64,000 bases of DNA from Paenibacillus doosanensis. Its GTDB lineage: Bacteria; Bacillota; Bacilli; Paenibacillales; NBRC-103111. The stretch spans positions 1 through 64,000 of the forward strand of contig NZ_JANYUY010000003.1 in NCBI RefSeq assembly GCF_025060755.1, in the 5' to 3' direction. Positions 26,936-35,943 of this stretch are shown piece after piece (the stretch's first letter is position 1; each line of letters starts with the position of its first letter). The notes under the pieces were generated by a model. The model ran no database searches. It worked only from the letters and a program-made list of their open reading frames with translations, and was not told where the DNA came from. A program made the translations under genes and the position numbers.

Positions 26936-27619
26936 TTGCAATTGTCGCAGTCCATATCTTATGTAGAAGACAGAGTAGCTCAAGCATGCGCGCGTGCCGG
27001 ACGTGAGCGCAAGGATGTACAGATTATCGCGGTAACCAAATACGTTTCTATGGAAACGACGGGCGAAGTGTTCCGGCACGGCCTGGAGCATGTCGGCGAA
27101 AACCGCTGGCAGGATGCCGAGGCCAAATGGAAGGCGTTCGGCGATCGGGGAACATGGCATTTTATCGGCCATTTGCAGACAAACAAGGTGAAGGATGTTA
27201 TAGGGAAGTTCGCCTATATTCATTCGTTGGACAGGCTGTCGCTGGCGAAGGAAGTGGAGAAGAAGGCGGCTGCGCTCGGCATTACGGCGCAATGCTTCAT
27301 TCAGCTGAACGTATCCGGGGAAGACACGAAGTTCGGGCTGGCTCCCGCGGAGCTGCCGGCGTTCGTCGAAGCGATCCGGCCTCTCAAGCACATTCGTGTC
27401 GTAGGATTGATGACGATGGCGCCATACGAGGCGGAGCCGGAGGCGACGCGGCCTGTATTCCGCGGCCTAAGGGAGCTTCGCGACCAAATGAATCGGGAGC
27501 TTGCGCTCGGCTATGAAGTGCCCCATTTGTCGATGGGGATGTCCAACGATTTCGAAGTGGCGATCGAAGAGGGAGCTACCTGGATTCGTCTTGGATCTAT
27601 CCTGGTGGGCAAAGAATAA
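26936..27619 (+). CDS. ylmE: PLP-binding protein YlmE (YggS/PLPBP family)
   Basis: A 227-residue single-domain PLP protein with an alanine-racemase-like barrel. VTKYVS near residue 37 holds the PLP lysine, with HFIGHLQTNK near 79 and LSMGMSNDF near 198. The family has PLP-homeostasis roles and no clear enzymatic activity. TTG 26936 is preferred because GAGGTGA lies eight bases upstream; an earlier in-frame ATG would overlap pgeF. The stop codon merges into the first repeat unit before sepF. Confidence 0.9.
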   Translation: MQLSQSISYVEDRVAQACARAGRERKDVQIIAVTKYVSMETTGEVFRHGLEHVGENRWQDAEAKWKAFGDRGTWHFIGHLQTNKVKDVIGKFAYIHSLDRLSLAKEVEKKAAALGITAQCFIQLNVSGEDTKFGLAPAELPAFVEAIRPLKHIRVVGLMTMAPYEAEPEATRPVFRGLRELRDQMNRELALGYEVPHLSMGMSNDFEVAIEEGATWIRLGSILVGKE

Positions 27620-27731
27620 GTTCGCCTGCGGCGAAACTCAAAGCATCGCTTACGAAGTAAGTTTCGCCTGCGGCGAAACTCAAAGTATCGCTTACGAAGT
27701 AAGTTTCGCCTGCGGCGAAACTCTTAGGAGG
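27620..27731 (+). repeat. Stem-loop repeat element, three units, in front of sepF
   Basis: The hairpin GTTTCGCC-TGC-GGCGAAAC occurs at 27661-27679 and 27703-27721, each preceded by GCTTACGAAGT (27648, 27690), with a first, slightly shortened hairpin at 27620-27637 that starts at the ylmE stop codon. The period is 42 bp, with linkers TCAAAGCATC and TCAAAGTATC. The last unit ends in CTTAGGAGG, the sepF ribosome site. Stem length (8 bp) and loop length (3 nt) equal those at mraY and divIB. Confidence 0.9.
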
Positions 27732-27738
27732 AGAGAAT

Positions 27739-28173
27739 ATGGGCGTAATGAACAAATTCATGAACTTCTTGGGCTTGCAGGATGAAGAAGAGGTCGTTGA
27801 AAGGGAGCGGGTCGTCGAGCAATCGGTCGAGGAGCCTGAAACCAATCCTGCGGAGCAACGTAGAAATAAGGGAAATATCGTAAGCATCCACTCGCAAAAA
27901 AACGTCAGAGTGATACTTAACGAGCCGAAGTCTTACGAAGATACCCAGGAGATCGCCGACCATCTCCGTTCCCGCCGGCCTGTCGTCGTCAATCTGCACC
28001 TGGTACGACCCGATCAGGCTACCCGGATCGTCGACTTTATTAGCGGAACGGTGTATGCTCTGAACGGGTCCATCTCCAAGATCGGGCCGAACATTTTTTT
28101 ATGCACCCCGGATACCGTTGAAATTCACGGCTCGATCTCGGAAATAATAAATCATGACGGGTACTCACATTAA
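27739..28173 (+). CDS. sepF: Cell division protein SepF
   Basis: A 144-residue SepF. An N-terminal amphipathic helix (MNKFMNFLGL) binds membrane, a charged linker follows, and the C-terminal domain (about 60-135) has the FtsZ-binding, ring-forming fold with RPVVVNLHLVRPDQATRIVDFISG. SepF is an alternative FtsZ anchor beside FtsA. ATG 27739 has AGGAGGA upstream, supplied by the 3' flank of the repeat array. Confidence 0.95.
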   Translation: MGVMNKFMNFLGLQDEEEVVERERVVEQSVEEPETNPAEQRRNKGNIVSIHSQKNVRVILNEPKSYEDTQEIADHLRSRRPVVVNLHLVRPDQATRIVDFISGTVYALNGSISKIGPNIFLCTPDTVEIHGSISEIINHDGYSH

Positions 28174-28193
28174 TTGAAATCGAGGTGAACAGC

Positions 28194-28463
28194 TTGTACA
28201 ACTCTATTGACGGTTACATCTACACACTCATTGAAATCTATACATATATGCTGATCGCCTACGTGCTGCTGTCGTGGCTGCCAAGCGCGCGGGACAGCTT
28301 TGTCGGCGAAATACTCGGCAAGCTGTGCGAGCCGTATTTGTCGATCTTCCGCCGCTTCATTCCGCCTATCGGAGGAATGATCGACATCTCCCCGATCGTC
28401 GCCTTGATCGCACTGCGTTTTGTCGGCGAAGGCATCCGGGCCGTCGTCAATTTTTTTATCTAG
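28194..28463 (+). CDS. ylmG: YggT-family membrane protein YlmG
   Basis: An 89-residue membrane protein with two hydrophobic helices (about 9-28 and 66-85) separated by LCEPYLSIFRRFIPPIGG, the YggT family core. The precise function is unsettled; the genes nearly always lie with sepF and division genes. TTG 28194 has GAGGTGA five bases upstream; GTG 28185 lies inside that site. The stop overlaps the ylmH ribosome site. Confidence 0.88.
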   Translation: MYNSIDGYIYTLIEIYTYMLIAYVLLSWLPSARDSFVGEILGKLCEPYLSIFRRFIPPIGGMIDISPIVALIALRFVGEGIRAVVNFFI

Positions 28464-28472
28464 GTGATGCAG

Positions 28473-29255
28473 GTGAGCACAGACCAACTTTATTCGCATT
28501 TTCATCCGGATGAACACCGTTTCGTCGATAAAGCGGCCGAATGGGTCGAGCGGGCCGGCCAGCATCAGGTGAAGCTGACGGATTTTCTGGACCCTCGGCA
28601 GGCGTTTATTTTAACCACTCTGGTCAATCGAAGCCAGGACGTCCAGGTACGTTTCGACGGAGGCCACGAGCAGTCCGAGCGCAGAAGAGCCTTGATCGCT
28701 CCGGATTACCGGACGCTGGAGGAAGAGGATATGGGAATCGTTCTGATCTCGGTTACTTCCTTGGACGACAAGCTGAAGGATTTGGACCACAGCGATTATA
28801 TGGGTTCTATTCTGGCGCTGGGTATGAAGAGAGACAAGATCGGAGACATTCACGTATCGGATCACGGCTGTCATTTCCTTGTCGCCGCCGAGGTCGCCGA
28901 TTATATGCGGTTGAATCTGCAGCAGGTGCACCGGGTCCACGTGCAAACCGAGGTTCTGCCTCTGGAGAAGCTGAACGCGACGGGCACGAAGCTGGAGGAA
29001 ATCGGCTTATCGGTAGCCTCCATGCGTTTGGACGGGATCGTAAGCGATGTGTACCATTTGAGCCGGGCCAAAATTTTGACGCCGATCAAAGCGGGCCGCT
29101 GCAAAGTCAATTGGAAGCAGGAAGAAGACCCCAGCAAACCGCTCAAAACGGGTGATGTCGTATCCTTGCAAGGGTTCGGACGGTTTAAGGTGCTGGAGGT
29201 TGAAGGCGTGACCAAGAAGGGCAGGTTTCGAGTGAAAATCGGCAAATATGTTTAG
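28473..29255 (+). CDS. ylmH: S4-domain RNA-binding protein YlmH
   Basis: A 260-residue protein with an N-terminal ribosome-associated domain and a C-terminal S4 domain (about 182-255; SMRLDGIVSDVYHLSRAK, then VNW and GDVVSLQGFGRFKV). Bacillus YlmH binds stalled 50S subunits carrying peptidyl-tRNA in a quality-control pathway. GTG 28473 has AGGTGA upstream; ATG 28467 and GTG 28464 are in-frame alternatives. The stop lies within the terminator stem. Confidence 0.87.
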   Translation: MSTDQLYSHFHPDEHRFVDKAAEWVERAGQHQVKLTDFLDPRQAFILTTLVNRSQDVQVRFDGGHEQSERRRALIAPDYRTLEEEDMGIVLISVTSLDDKLKDLDHSDYMGSILALGMKRDKIGDIHVSDHGCHFLVAAEVADYMRLNLQQVHRVHVQTEVLPLEKLNATGTKLEEIGLSVASMRLDGIVSDVYHLSRAKILTPIKAGRCKVNWKQEEDPSKPLKTGDVVSLQGFGRFKVLEVEGVTKKGRFRVKIGKYV

Positions 29256-29271
29256 TTTGCCGATTTTTTTG
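29235..29271 (+). terminator. Terminator overlapping the ylmH stop codon
   Basis: AAAATCGGCAAA at 29235-29246 pairs with TTTGCCGATTTTT at 29256-29268, ending in a T-run. The 5' arm is coding sequence. Confidence 0.88.
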
Positions 29272-29299
29272 TGCGGGAATGCAGGAAAATGCGGCCTAC

Positions 29300-29306
29300 T
29301 GTCGAA
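29300..29306 (+). promoter_or_regulatory. Perfect Spo0A box upstream of divIVA
   Basis: TGTCGAA lies 66 bp before the divIVA start. It is a single 7-mer, so the match could be chance; no clear -10/-35 pair was found in this leader. Confidence 0.35.
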
Positions 29307-29372
29307 TATAGCAGTACGCGTCTGACAGGAATTCATTTTACGGATGTTGCAAAATATTCAGGAGGTGCAGCA

Positions 29373-29852
29373 ATGGCTTTAACACCGTTGGATATACATA
29401 ATAAAGAATTTGGCCGTTCGTTCCGCGGTTACGATGAAGATGAAGTCAATGAATTTCTGGATTTGGTGATTAAAGATTACGAAGCGCTTATTCGGGAAAA
29501 TAAAGATTTGCAAAATCAGCTGGCAGGGATTCAGGAGCGGCTCGATCATTTCTCCAATATTGAAGAAACGCTCAGCAAGACGATCATTATCGCTCAGGAG
29601 GCGGCTGATGAAGTCAAGTCCAATTCCAAGAAGGAAGCGCAGCTGATCATAAAGGAAGCGGAAAAAAACGCCGATCGCATCATCAACGAATCGCTTGCAA
29701 AATCCAGGAAAATTGCCGTGGAAATCGAAGAGCTGAAAAAGCAGGCTTCCATATACCGTACCCGGTTCCGGACGCTGCTTGAAGCACAGCTGGAACTGCT
29801 CGGCAAAGAAGATTGGAGCTCCCTGGAGCGCATGGAGATAGAGCATTCTTAG
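29373..29852 (+). CDS. divIVA: Septum site-determining protein DivIVA
   Basis: A 159-residue coiled-coil protein. The N-terminal lipid-binding domain (MALTPLDIHNKEFGRSFRGY, DEVNEFLDLV) recognises curved membrane; a long coiled coil follows (about 35-140). It marks cell poles and septa, and in Bacillus it localises MinJ/MinCD and the sporulating chromosome. ATG 29373 has AGGAGGTG upstream, although the frame is open for 100 bp more. The order sepF-ylmG-ylmH-divIVA-ileS is conserved in Firmicutes. Confidence 0.95.
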   Translation: MALTPLDIHNKEFGRSFRGYDEDEVNEFLDLVIKDYEALIRENKDLQNQLAGIQERLDHFSNIEETLSKTIIIAQEAADEVKSNSKKEAQLIIKEAEKNADRIINESLAKSRKIAVEIEELKKQASIYRTRFRTLLEAQLELLGKEDWSSLERMEIEHS

Positions 29853-29879
29853 GACTTCCGCGTTCTGCGGAGCCTTATG

Positions 29880-29908
29880 TTGACTCTGTCTTGTATTTTC
29901 GTTATACT
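29880..29908 (+). promoter_or_regulatory. Sigma-A promoter of the ileS leader
   Basis: TTGACT at 29880-29885 and TATACT at 29903-29908 with a 17-bp spacer. Confidence 0.8.
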
Positions 29909-29914
29909 CCGTAA

Positions 29915-30213
29915 TAGTAAAAGTAAATGACGATAAAGCGTAGACTGGGACAAGTACTTCATGTTGCGCAAGGGTCAGCGAGCCGGGATGTTGGTGGGAG
30001 CCCGGTCCCGGGCGGTGAAGGAATATCACCCACGAGCGTCTCTTGAAAAGAAGAGTAAAGAGAATCGACTGATCCCGTTACAGATCATGGAGTGAAGGCT
30101 GACCGGCTGGCGGCGTACGTATAATCGATGCGGACGTCCTGCGGGAGAATGCCTTAATCAGGGTGGTACCGCGAGACTTCTCGTCCCTATTGGGATGAGG
30201 AGTCTTTTTTATT
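29915..30213 (+). promoter_or_regulatory. Isoleucine T-box riboswitch of ileS
   Basis: Stem I starts near 29936. AGTA and the GAA-containing side of the specifier loop flank the codon ATC at 30025-30027, followed by A; ATC is an isoleucine codon. The T-box sequence AGGGTGGTACCGCG is at 30160-30173. The terminator stem 30174-30187/30192-30205 and T-run close the leader. Uncharged tRNA-Ile would stabilise the antiterminator and switch on ileS. With the repeat at 30219-30332 this explains the gene-free stretch 29853-30401. Confidence 0.93.
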
Positions 30214-30218
30214 GTTTA

Positions 30219-30332
30219 GGAAACGATGCGCAGCAATATCCTGTGGATATCCGGGGGCTCCCCCGAAAGTAATCGGAATAAGCTTCAGAGAGCATCACGT
30301 CACTTTTGGGGGATTTGTTCCTGCTTGGGAAA
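30219..30332 (+). repeat. Dispersed repeat, copy B (compact version), between T-box and ileS
   Basis: The compact counterpart of 127-370. Blocks 30219-30269 and 30274-30304 align with 127-177 and 246-274, and the TTTTGGGGGATTTGTTC block joins directly without the two ~67-nt inserts. It starts a few bases after the T-box terminator T-run. A CGGGGG/CCCCCG hairpin and GATGC...GCATC inverted ends are visible. A further GGGGGATTTGTT occurs at 30351. The copy lies in the ileS untranslated leader. Confidence 0.75.
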
Positions 30333-30401
30333 ACTGCTTCTGATAATAATCGGGGGATTTGTTGCTTATTTTATCGGCCACAGAAAGGATGAATTGTAAA
30401 A

Positions 30402-33167
30402 ATGGATTATGGAAAAACATTGAATTTACTGCAGACGGAATTTCCGATGCGCGGCAATTTGCCGCAAGCGGAGCCGAAAATGCAGCAGCATTGGAACGAA
30501 TTGGACATTTACCGGATGGTGCAGGAGAGCCGCAAAGGCAAGCCGAAATTTATTTTGCACGACGGGCCTCCGTACGCCAACGGAGACATTCATATCGGAC
30601 ACGCAATGAATAAAATTTTGAAGGACATCATCGTCCGCTTCAAAACGATGCAGGGCTTCGACGCCCCTTATGTGCCCGGCTGGGATACTCACGGTCTGCC
30701 GATCGAGCAGGCAATCGCCAACGGCGGCAAGGTGGACCGCAAAAAAATGAGCGTGCACGAATTCCGCGAATATTGCAAAGAATATGCGCTGCAATGGGTG
30801 GAGAAGCAGAAGGCGCAGTTCAAACGCCTTGCGATCCGCGGCGATTGGGATAATCCGTACATTACGCTGCAGCCGAAATATGAAGCCCAACAAATCCGCG
30901 TATTCGGCGAAATGGTGAACAAGGGATACATTTATAAAGGCTTGAAGCCGGTTTACTGGTCTCCATCCTCGGAGAGCGCGCTGGCGGAAGCCGAAATCGA
31001 ATATAAAGACAAACAATCCACATCGGTATATGTGGCTTTCCAGGTTAAGGACGGCAAGGGCAAGCTGCCGGAAGACGCGTCGATCGTCATTTGGACGACG
31101 ACGCCTTGGACGCTGCCTGCGAACCTCGGGATCAGCCTGCATCCCGACTTTGATTATTCGCTCGTTCAGGTGAACGGCAAAAAATACGTTGTAGCCGCAG
31201 GGCTGCTGGACGCCGTATCCAAAGAAATCGGCTGGACGGATGTGCAGGTGCTGTCGCAAATCAAGGGCAGCGAGCTGGAGCATGTGCTGTGCCAGCATCC
31301 ATTCTACGATCGCACTTCGCTCGTCATGGTCGGAGAGCACGTGACGCTGGACGCCGGTACGGGAGCCGTACATACCGCTCCGGGACACGGCGAGGACGAC
31401 TTTGCCATCGGGCAGCGCTATAATCTGGGCGTATTGTGTCCGGTGGACGATCAAGGGCATTTTACGGCGGAAGCGCCGGGCTTTGAAGGGATGTTTTATG
31501 AAAAGGGCGGCAAGCTGGTAACGGAAAAATTGACCGAGTCCGGCCATCTGCTTCATATGAGCACGATTCAGCATCAATATCCGCATGACTGGCGCACGAA
31601 GAAACCGGTCATTTTCCGCGCAACGGAGCAATGGTTCGCTTCCGTGGATAAATTCCGCCAGGAGATGCTGGAGGAAATTAAACGCATTAACTGGACGCCG
31701 AACTGGGGCGAGGTTCGCCTGCATAATATGATTGCCGACCGCGGAGACTGGTGCATTTCCCGTCAGCGGGTATGGGGCGTGCCGATCCCGATTTTCTACT
31801 GCCGCAGCTGCAACGAGCCGCTCGTCAACCAAGACACGATTGAGCATGTTGCGCAAGTTTTCGAACGGGAAGGCTCCAATGCCTGGTTCCAGAAAGACGA
31901 GAAGGAGCTGCTTCCGCAAGGGGCCGTTTGTCCGAAATGCGGTCACGATCATTTCCGCAAAGAAACGGATATTATGGATGTATGGTTTGATTCCGGTTCC
32001 AGCCACGTCGGCGTGCTGGAGTCCCGCGAAGAGCTGCAGTGGCCTGCCGATCTGTATTTGGAAGGCTCCGACCAGTACCGCGGCTGGTATAACTCTTCTC
32101 TGATCACCGGGGTAGCCGTTAAAGGCCAGGCTCCGTACAAAGGAATTTTGAGCCACGGCTTTACGCTGGACGGGGAAGGACGCAAAATGTCCAAATCGCT
32201 CGGCAACACGGTCGATCCGAATCAAGTATGCGAGAAGCTCGGCGCCGACATTTTGCGCTTGTGGGTATCCTCGGTCGATTATCAATCCGACGTTCGGATT
32301 TCCGACAATATTTTGACTCAAATTACGGAAGTATACCGGAAAATCCGCAATACGCTCCGCTTCCTCCTGGGCAATTTGTACGATTACAACCCGTCGACAG
32401 ACCGCGTCGCTCCGGCCGCGATGAACGAGCTCGACCGTTTTGCCGAAGCGCGCTTGAACCGGTTGATCGAAAAAGTGACCCAGGCTTACGAGGCATACGA
32501 GTTCCACGTCGTATACCAAGCAGTACATCATTTCTGCGCCGTAGAGATGAGCGCGTTTTACCTGGATATCTGCAAAGACCGGTTGTATGCGAGCGCGCCT
32601 GAGGATGCGGGACGCAAAGCGGCGCAAACGGTATTATATGATGTGCTGACGGCAATAACTAAACTGATTGCGCCTATTTTGCCGCATACGTCCGATGAAG
32701 TATGGAAGTACATCCCTGGAGCGGAATTGGCGAGCGTGCAATTGTCCGAGCTGCCTACGCCGCAGGCGTCGCTCTTTGACGAGGCGCTGGAAAGCAAGTG
32801 GGAGCAGTTTATCGAAGTGCGCGACAACGTGTTGAAGGCGCTCGAGGAAGCGCGTAAAGCGAAGACGATCGGCAACTCGCTGGGCGCGGCCGTACACTTG
32901 TATCCGGATGCCGAGACCTATGCGCTGCTGCAAGGCTTCGAGCAGCTGGACCAGCTGTTCATTGTTTCCGCGGCCTTCGTACACGAGCCGGGAACCGGCG
33001 CGCCTGAAGGGGCTCATTCGTTCAAAGGAGCGTCCGTAAAAGTCGAAGTGGCTGAAGGAGACAAATGCGAACGCTGCTGGATCGTCACTCCGGAAGTAGG
33101 TCACGACCACGAGCATCCGACGCTGTGCAAACGCTGCGCAGGAGTTATTCAGCTGACCAAAGCCTGA
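30402..33167 (+). CDS. ileS: Isoleucyl-tRNA synthetase
   Basis: A 921-residue class Ia synthetase that charges tRNA-Ile. The HIGH motif is in [13 protein letters not shown] near residue 65, the editing CP1 domain is in the middle ([10 protein letters not shown] near 235), and KMSKS is at 595-599. The C-terminal zinc finger has CERCW and CKRC pairs. The length and zinc finger match the bacterial, mupirocin-sensitive type. AAAGGATGA precedes the ATG. Its expression is set by the T-box upstream. Confidence 0.97.
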   Translation: MDYGKTLNLLQTEFPMRGNLPQAEPKMQQHWNELDIYRMVQESRKGKPKFILHDGPPYANGDIHIGHAMNKILKDIIVRFKTMQGFDAPYVPGWDTHGLPIEQAIANGGKVDRKKMSVHEFREYCKEYALQWVEKQKAQFKRLAIRGDWDNPYITLQPKYEAQQIRVFGEMVNKGYIYKGLKPVYWSPSSESALAEAEIEYKDKQSTSVYVAFQVKDGKGKLPEDASIVIWTTTPWTLPANLGISLHPDFDYSLVQVNGKKYVVAAGLLDAVSKEIGWTDVQVLSQIKGSELEHVLCQHPFYDRTSLVMVGEHVTLDAGTGAVHTAPGHGEDDFAIGQRYNLGVLCPVDDQGHFTAEAPGFEGMFYEKGGKLVTEKLTESGHLLHMSTIQHQYPHDWRTKKPVIFRATEQWFASVDKFRQEMLEEIKRINWTPNWGEVRLHNMIADRGDWCISRQRVWGVPIPIFYCRSCNEPLVNQDTIEHVAQVFEREGSNAWFQKDEKELLPQGAVCPKCGHDHFRKETDIMDVWFDSGSSHVGVLESREELQWPADLYLEGSDQYRGWYNSSLITGVAVKGQAPYKGILSHGFTLDGEGRKMSKSLGNTVDPNQVCEKLGADILRLWVSSVDYQSDVRISDNILTQITEVYRKIRNTLRFLLGNLYDYNPSTDRVAPAAMNELDRFAEARLNRLIEKVTQAYEAYEFHVVYQAVHHFCAVEMSAFYLDICKDRLYASAPEDAGRKAAQTVLYDVLTAITKLIAPILPHTSDEVWKYIPGAELASVQLSELPTPQASLFDEALESKWEQFIEVRDNVLKALEEARKAKTIGNSLGAAVHLYPDAETYALLQGFEQLDQLFIVSAAFVHEPGTGAPEGAHSFKGASVKVEVAEGDKCERCWIVTPEVGHDHEHPTLCKRCAGVIQLTKA

Positions 33168-33300
33168 TCAAATAATGAGCCGCCGCGGCATAAGCGAATT
33201 TGCCTTATGCCGGGCAGCTTGTTATGAGAGTTCGGACGTACGGCTGATTAATGGTGTTTCGGCAAGCGAGCTAACGTTTCATGAGTCGGGAGGGATTGGG

Positions 33301-33621
33301 ATGATCGATCAGGAAAAATGGAATAATCATAAGCTTCTTGAAAGTATGAACAAGAAGGTAACCCATATGTCGAACCAGATGGAACGAATCCAGATTGCCG
33401 ATTACGTGCAGCTTCTGAACAATCCGAGGAGGCTTATTCTAACCAACTTATTGGCGGGCATTTCCCGCGGCGTCGGGATCGCCATCGGGTTTACGGTTTT
33501 TGCCACGACGATTTTGTATTTTCTGAAGCTGCTGGGAGCGCTCAATATACCGATCGTCGGCGACTATATCGCCGATATCGTCAAGCATGTGCAGTATCAG
33601 CTTGGAGAACGCAGCTATTAG
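33301..33621 (+). CDS. DUF5665 domain membrane protein
   Basis: A 106-residue protein with a charged N-terminal half (MNKKVTHMSNQMERIQIADYVQLLNNPRR) and a hydrophobic helix pair (about 50-90; NLLAGISRGVGIAIGFTVFATTILYFL). It matches the DUF5665 pattern of small membrane proteins found in Firmicutes; function unknown. ATG 33301 has GGGAGGG seven bases upstream. The stretch 33168-33300 before it holds a hairpin (GGCATAAG with CTTATGCC) without a T-run. The last 4 bp overlap the convergent yteA-like gene. Confidence 0.75.
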   Translation: MIDQEKWNNHKLLESMNKKVTHMSNQMERIQIADYVQLLNNPRRLILTNLLAGISRGVGIAIGFTVFATTILYFLKLLGALNIPIVGDYIADIVKHVQYQLGERSY

Positions 33622-34376
33622 TACAGCCCGTCGTCGTCTTCCAGTTCATGCTCCGGTTCGAGCAGGCCTTCGCCTTCGCCGCTGTTCATATAGTTATGAT
33701 AAGCTTTGTTGCGGACGACGGTGACGTGCTGGCCGTACATATCGGTAGCTATGAAGCTTTCGTAAGATTCGACATATCCGTCATGCTCGTCCGGCTCGAT
33801 CTCCATGTCGTTGTAATTATCCGAGACGTTGGGGTTCTCGGCCATGGCAGGAGTATTGGACGTTCCCCAGCTCTCTACGATTTGCCAGGCGTCTTCGCCG
33901 TCGAACTGGTTCTGCTCGTCCAGCTCGTCCAAGCTGGTCCGGCCGAACGGAGGCGCAAGCAGCCGCTCTTCGACGGACCGGCGCTGCGATAAATGCGGGT
34001 CGGGAACGTGCGCCGTGCAATAAGCTGCAGTCGGAATCGCCTGCAGCCGTTCGAACGGAATAGGAGCGCCGCAGACCGAGCAGGAGCCGTAGGTGCCGTT
34101 TTCCATCCGGGCCAAAGCTTCCTTGACGTCCGTCAAATGCCGCTCGCTGTTTTCGAGCAGCGCGATGTCTTTGCCCCGCTCGAACAGTTCCGAGCCCAGG
34201 TCCGCCGGATGATTGTCGTTGGTCGACAGCTCCCCGGTCTGGTTGCGCAGCGATTCACTAAGGCCGAAATGCTCGTTGTCCTGCAGCTTCGTTTCGAGCC
34301 ATTGCCGCTCCTTAACCAGGGTGTCTTTCAGTTCCTGAAGCTGTTTCGAGTTCAATGAGTTCGGGTGATTCGTCAT
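33618..34376 (-). CDS. yteA: TraR/DksA C4-type zinc-finger protein, YteA family
   Basis: A 252-residue protein. An N-terminal coiled-coil helix pair (about 8-100) precedes a TraR/DksA-type zinc finger CSVCGAP...YCTAH near residues 98-122, in which the fourth ligand position is histidine. A long acidic C-terminal region follows. The yteA branch is conserved in spore formers; direct binding to RNA polymerase is likely by family but unproven. AAGGAGG precedes the ATG on the minus strand. It is divergent from lspA. Confidence 0.82.
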   Translation of the reverse strand: MTNHPNSLNSKQLQELKDTLVKERQWLETKLQDNEHFGLSESLRNQTGELSTNDNHPADLGSELFERGKDIALLENSERHLTDVKEALARMENGTYGSCSVCGAPIPFERLQAIPTAAYCTAHVPDPHLSQRRSVEERLLAPPFGRTSLDELDEQNQFDGEDAWQIVESWGTSNTPAMAENPNVSDNYNDMEIEPDEHDGYVESYESFIATDMYGQHVTVVRNKAYHNYMNSGEGEGLLEPEHELEDDDGLY

Positions 34377-34485
34377 GGAAGACGCCTCCTTGTAGAAATC
34401 ACGATGCTCCTATTTTTTACGAACGCTGCGCTTTTTACATAGGAAAATCCTTGTATCACAGGAAGAACAATAAGGAGATGTAGCC

Positions 34486-34977
34486 TTGATCTATTACATT
34501 TATGCATTAATTGTGCTGCTGCTGGACCAGGCGACCAAATGGGTTATCGTCAACAGGCTGATGCTTGGGGAATCCAGATCGGTGATCGGGGAGTTTTTTC
34601 AAATTACGTCCCACCGAAACCGGGGAGCCGCCTTCGGCATTTTGCAAAACCAGCGGTGGTTTTTCATCGTTATTACCTTGGCCGTAGCCGCGGGAGTGAT
34701 CTGGTATTTGCAGAAAACGCGCAAGGAAGGCCGCAAACTGCTGCCGTTCGCGCTCAGCTTGCTGCTGGGCGGGGCGCTCGGCAATTTCATCGACCGTGCG
34801 CTGTTCGGCGAAGTGGTGGACTTTTTGCAATTCCGCTTTCAGTTCAATTGGTTCGGAACGGCTGTAGATTACACCTACCCTATTTTTAACGTGGCGGATT
34901 CGGCGATTGTCGTAGGGGTTATTTTAATCTTTGTCGATTCGATCATCAGCTGGAGCAAAGAAAAGAGAGGCGCGTAA
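34486..34977 (+). CDS. lspA: Lipoprotein signal peptidase LspA
   Basis: A 163-residue, four-helix membrane aspartic protease that removes signal peptides from diacylglyceryl-prolipoproteins, such as the DUF4349 lipoprotein at 469-1557. Catalytic aspartates lie in GNFIDR near 103 and FNVADSAI near 132. TTG start at 34486 with AAGGAGA upstream. The rluD-type gene follows after 3 bp. Confidence 0.95.
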   Translation: MIYYIYALIVLLLDQATKWVIVNRLMLGESRSVIGEFFQITSHRNRGAAFGILQNQRWFFIVITLAVAAGVIWYLQKTRKEGRKLLPFALSLLLGGALGNFIDRALFGEVVDFLQFRFQFNWFGTAVDYTYPIFNVADSAIVVGVILIFVDSIISWSKEKRGA

Positions 34978-34980
34978 ACG

Positions 34981-35931
34981 ATGACGTCAGTTTCGGATCA
35001 GGAACAATCGGATAACATCATGGAATGGATCGCGGGATCTGAGGACCGGGGAGAGCGTATCGACAAATTCATTACGGAATCGCTGGAGGAAGAAACCTCG
35101 CGCACGCAAGTGCAGCAGTGGATTAAAGAGGGGCATCTGAAGGTGAACGGAGGCCCCGTCAAAGCGAACTACAAGCTGGCGGAAGGAGACCGGCTGGCGC
35201 TTGTCATTCCCGAGCCGGAGGAGCTGAATTTGACGCCGGAGAACATCCCTCTCGACGTCGTGTACGAGGATTCCGATGTGATCGTCGTCAACAAGCCGCG
35301 GGGACTCGTCGTTCATCCGGCTCCGGGGCATTACAGCGGGACGCTGGTCAACGCGCTGCTGCACCACTGCCGGGATTTATCCGGCATTAACGGAGTGATG
35401 CGCCCGGGCATCGTTCACCGGATCGATAAAGATACGTCCGGCCTGCTGATGGCGGCCAAAAACGATTTGGCCCATGTTTCGCTCGCGGAGCAGCTGAAGG
35501 AGCATTCCGTGAACCGCAAATATATCGCCGTCGTGCACGGCAATGTCGCGCATGATCACGGGACGATCGACGCTCCGATCGGCCGAGATCCCCATGACCG
35601 CAAGCTGTATACGGTAACGGAGAAAAACAGCAAGCATGCCGTCACGCATTTCGTCGTGCTGGAGAGATTCGGCGACTATACGCTGGTCGAGCTGAAGCTG
35701 GAAACCGGACGCACCCATCAAATCCGGGTGCATATGAAGTTTATCGGCCATCCGCTGGCCGGCGATCCGGCTTACGGGCCTTCGCGCAGCAAAGGGGTCG
35801 CGATGGAAGGGCAGGCGCTGCACGCCGCGGTGCTTGGATTCGTCCATCCGCGCACGGGGCAAGAGCTGCAGTTCGAGGCCGGGCTGCCGGAGGATATGCA
35901 GCATCTGCTGCATGCGTTAAAAAATCGATAA
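34981..35931 (+). CDS. rluD: 23S rRNA pseudouridine synthase, RluD/YlyB family
   Basis: A 316-residue RluA-family enzyme with an N-terminal S4 domain (about 20-90) and a catalytic domain with HRIDKDTSG near 146, whose aspartate is the catalytic residue. Family members modify uridines of helix 69 in 23S rRNA. It lies immediately after lspA, as Bacillus ylyB does. The substrate position is inferred from the family. Confidence 0.9.
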   Translation: MTSVSDQEQSDNIMEWIAGSEDRGERIDKFITESLEEETSRTQVQQWIKEGHLKVNGGPVKANYKLAEGDRLALVIPEPEELNLTPENIPLDVVYEDSDVIVVNKPRGLVVHPAPGHYSGTLVNALLHHCRDLSGINGVMRPGIVHRIDKDTSGLLMAAKNDLAHVSLAEQLKEHSVNRKYIAVVHGNVAHDHGTIDAPIGRDPHDRKLYTVTEKNSKHAVTHFVVLERFGDYTLVELKLETGRTHQIRVHMKFIGHPLAGDPAYGPSRSKGVAMEGQALHAAVLGFVHPRTGQELQFEAGLPEDMQHLLHALKNR

Positions 35932-35943
35932 GGACGGTCCAGT

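Noticed and set aside
27620-27731. CRISPR-like array before sepF
   Set aside because: The 42-bp units are near-identical along their whole length with no variable spacers; they are palindromic repeats.
30426-32627. 733-codon open frame antisense to ileS
   Set aside because: Complete overlap with a strongly conserved gene, no ribosome site, and low-complexity composition typical of an antisense shadow in GC-rich coding DNA.
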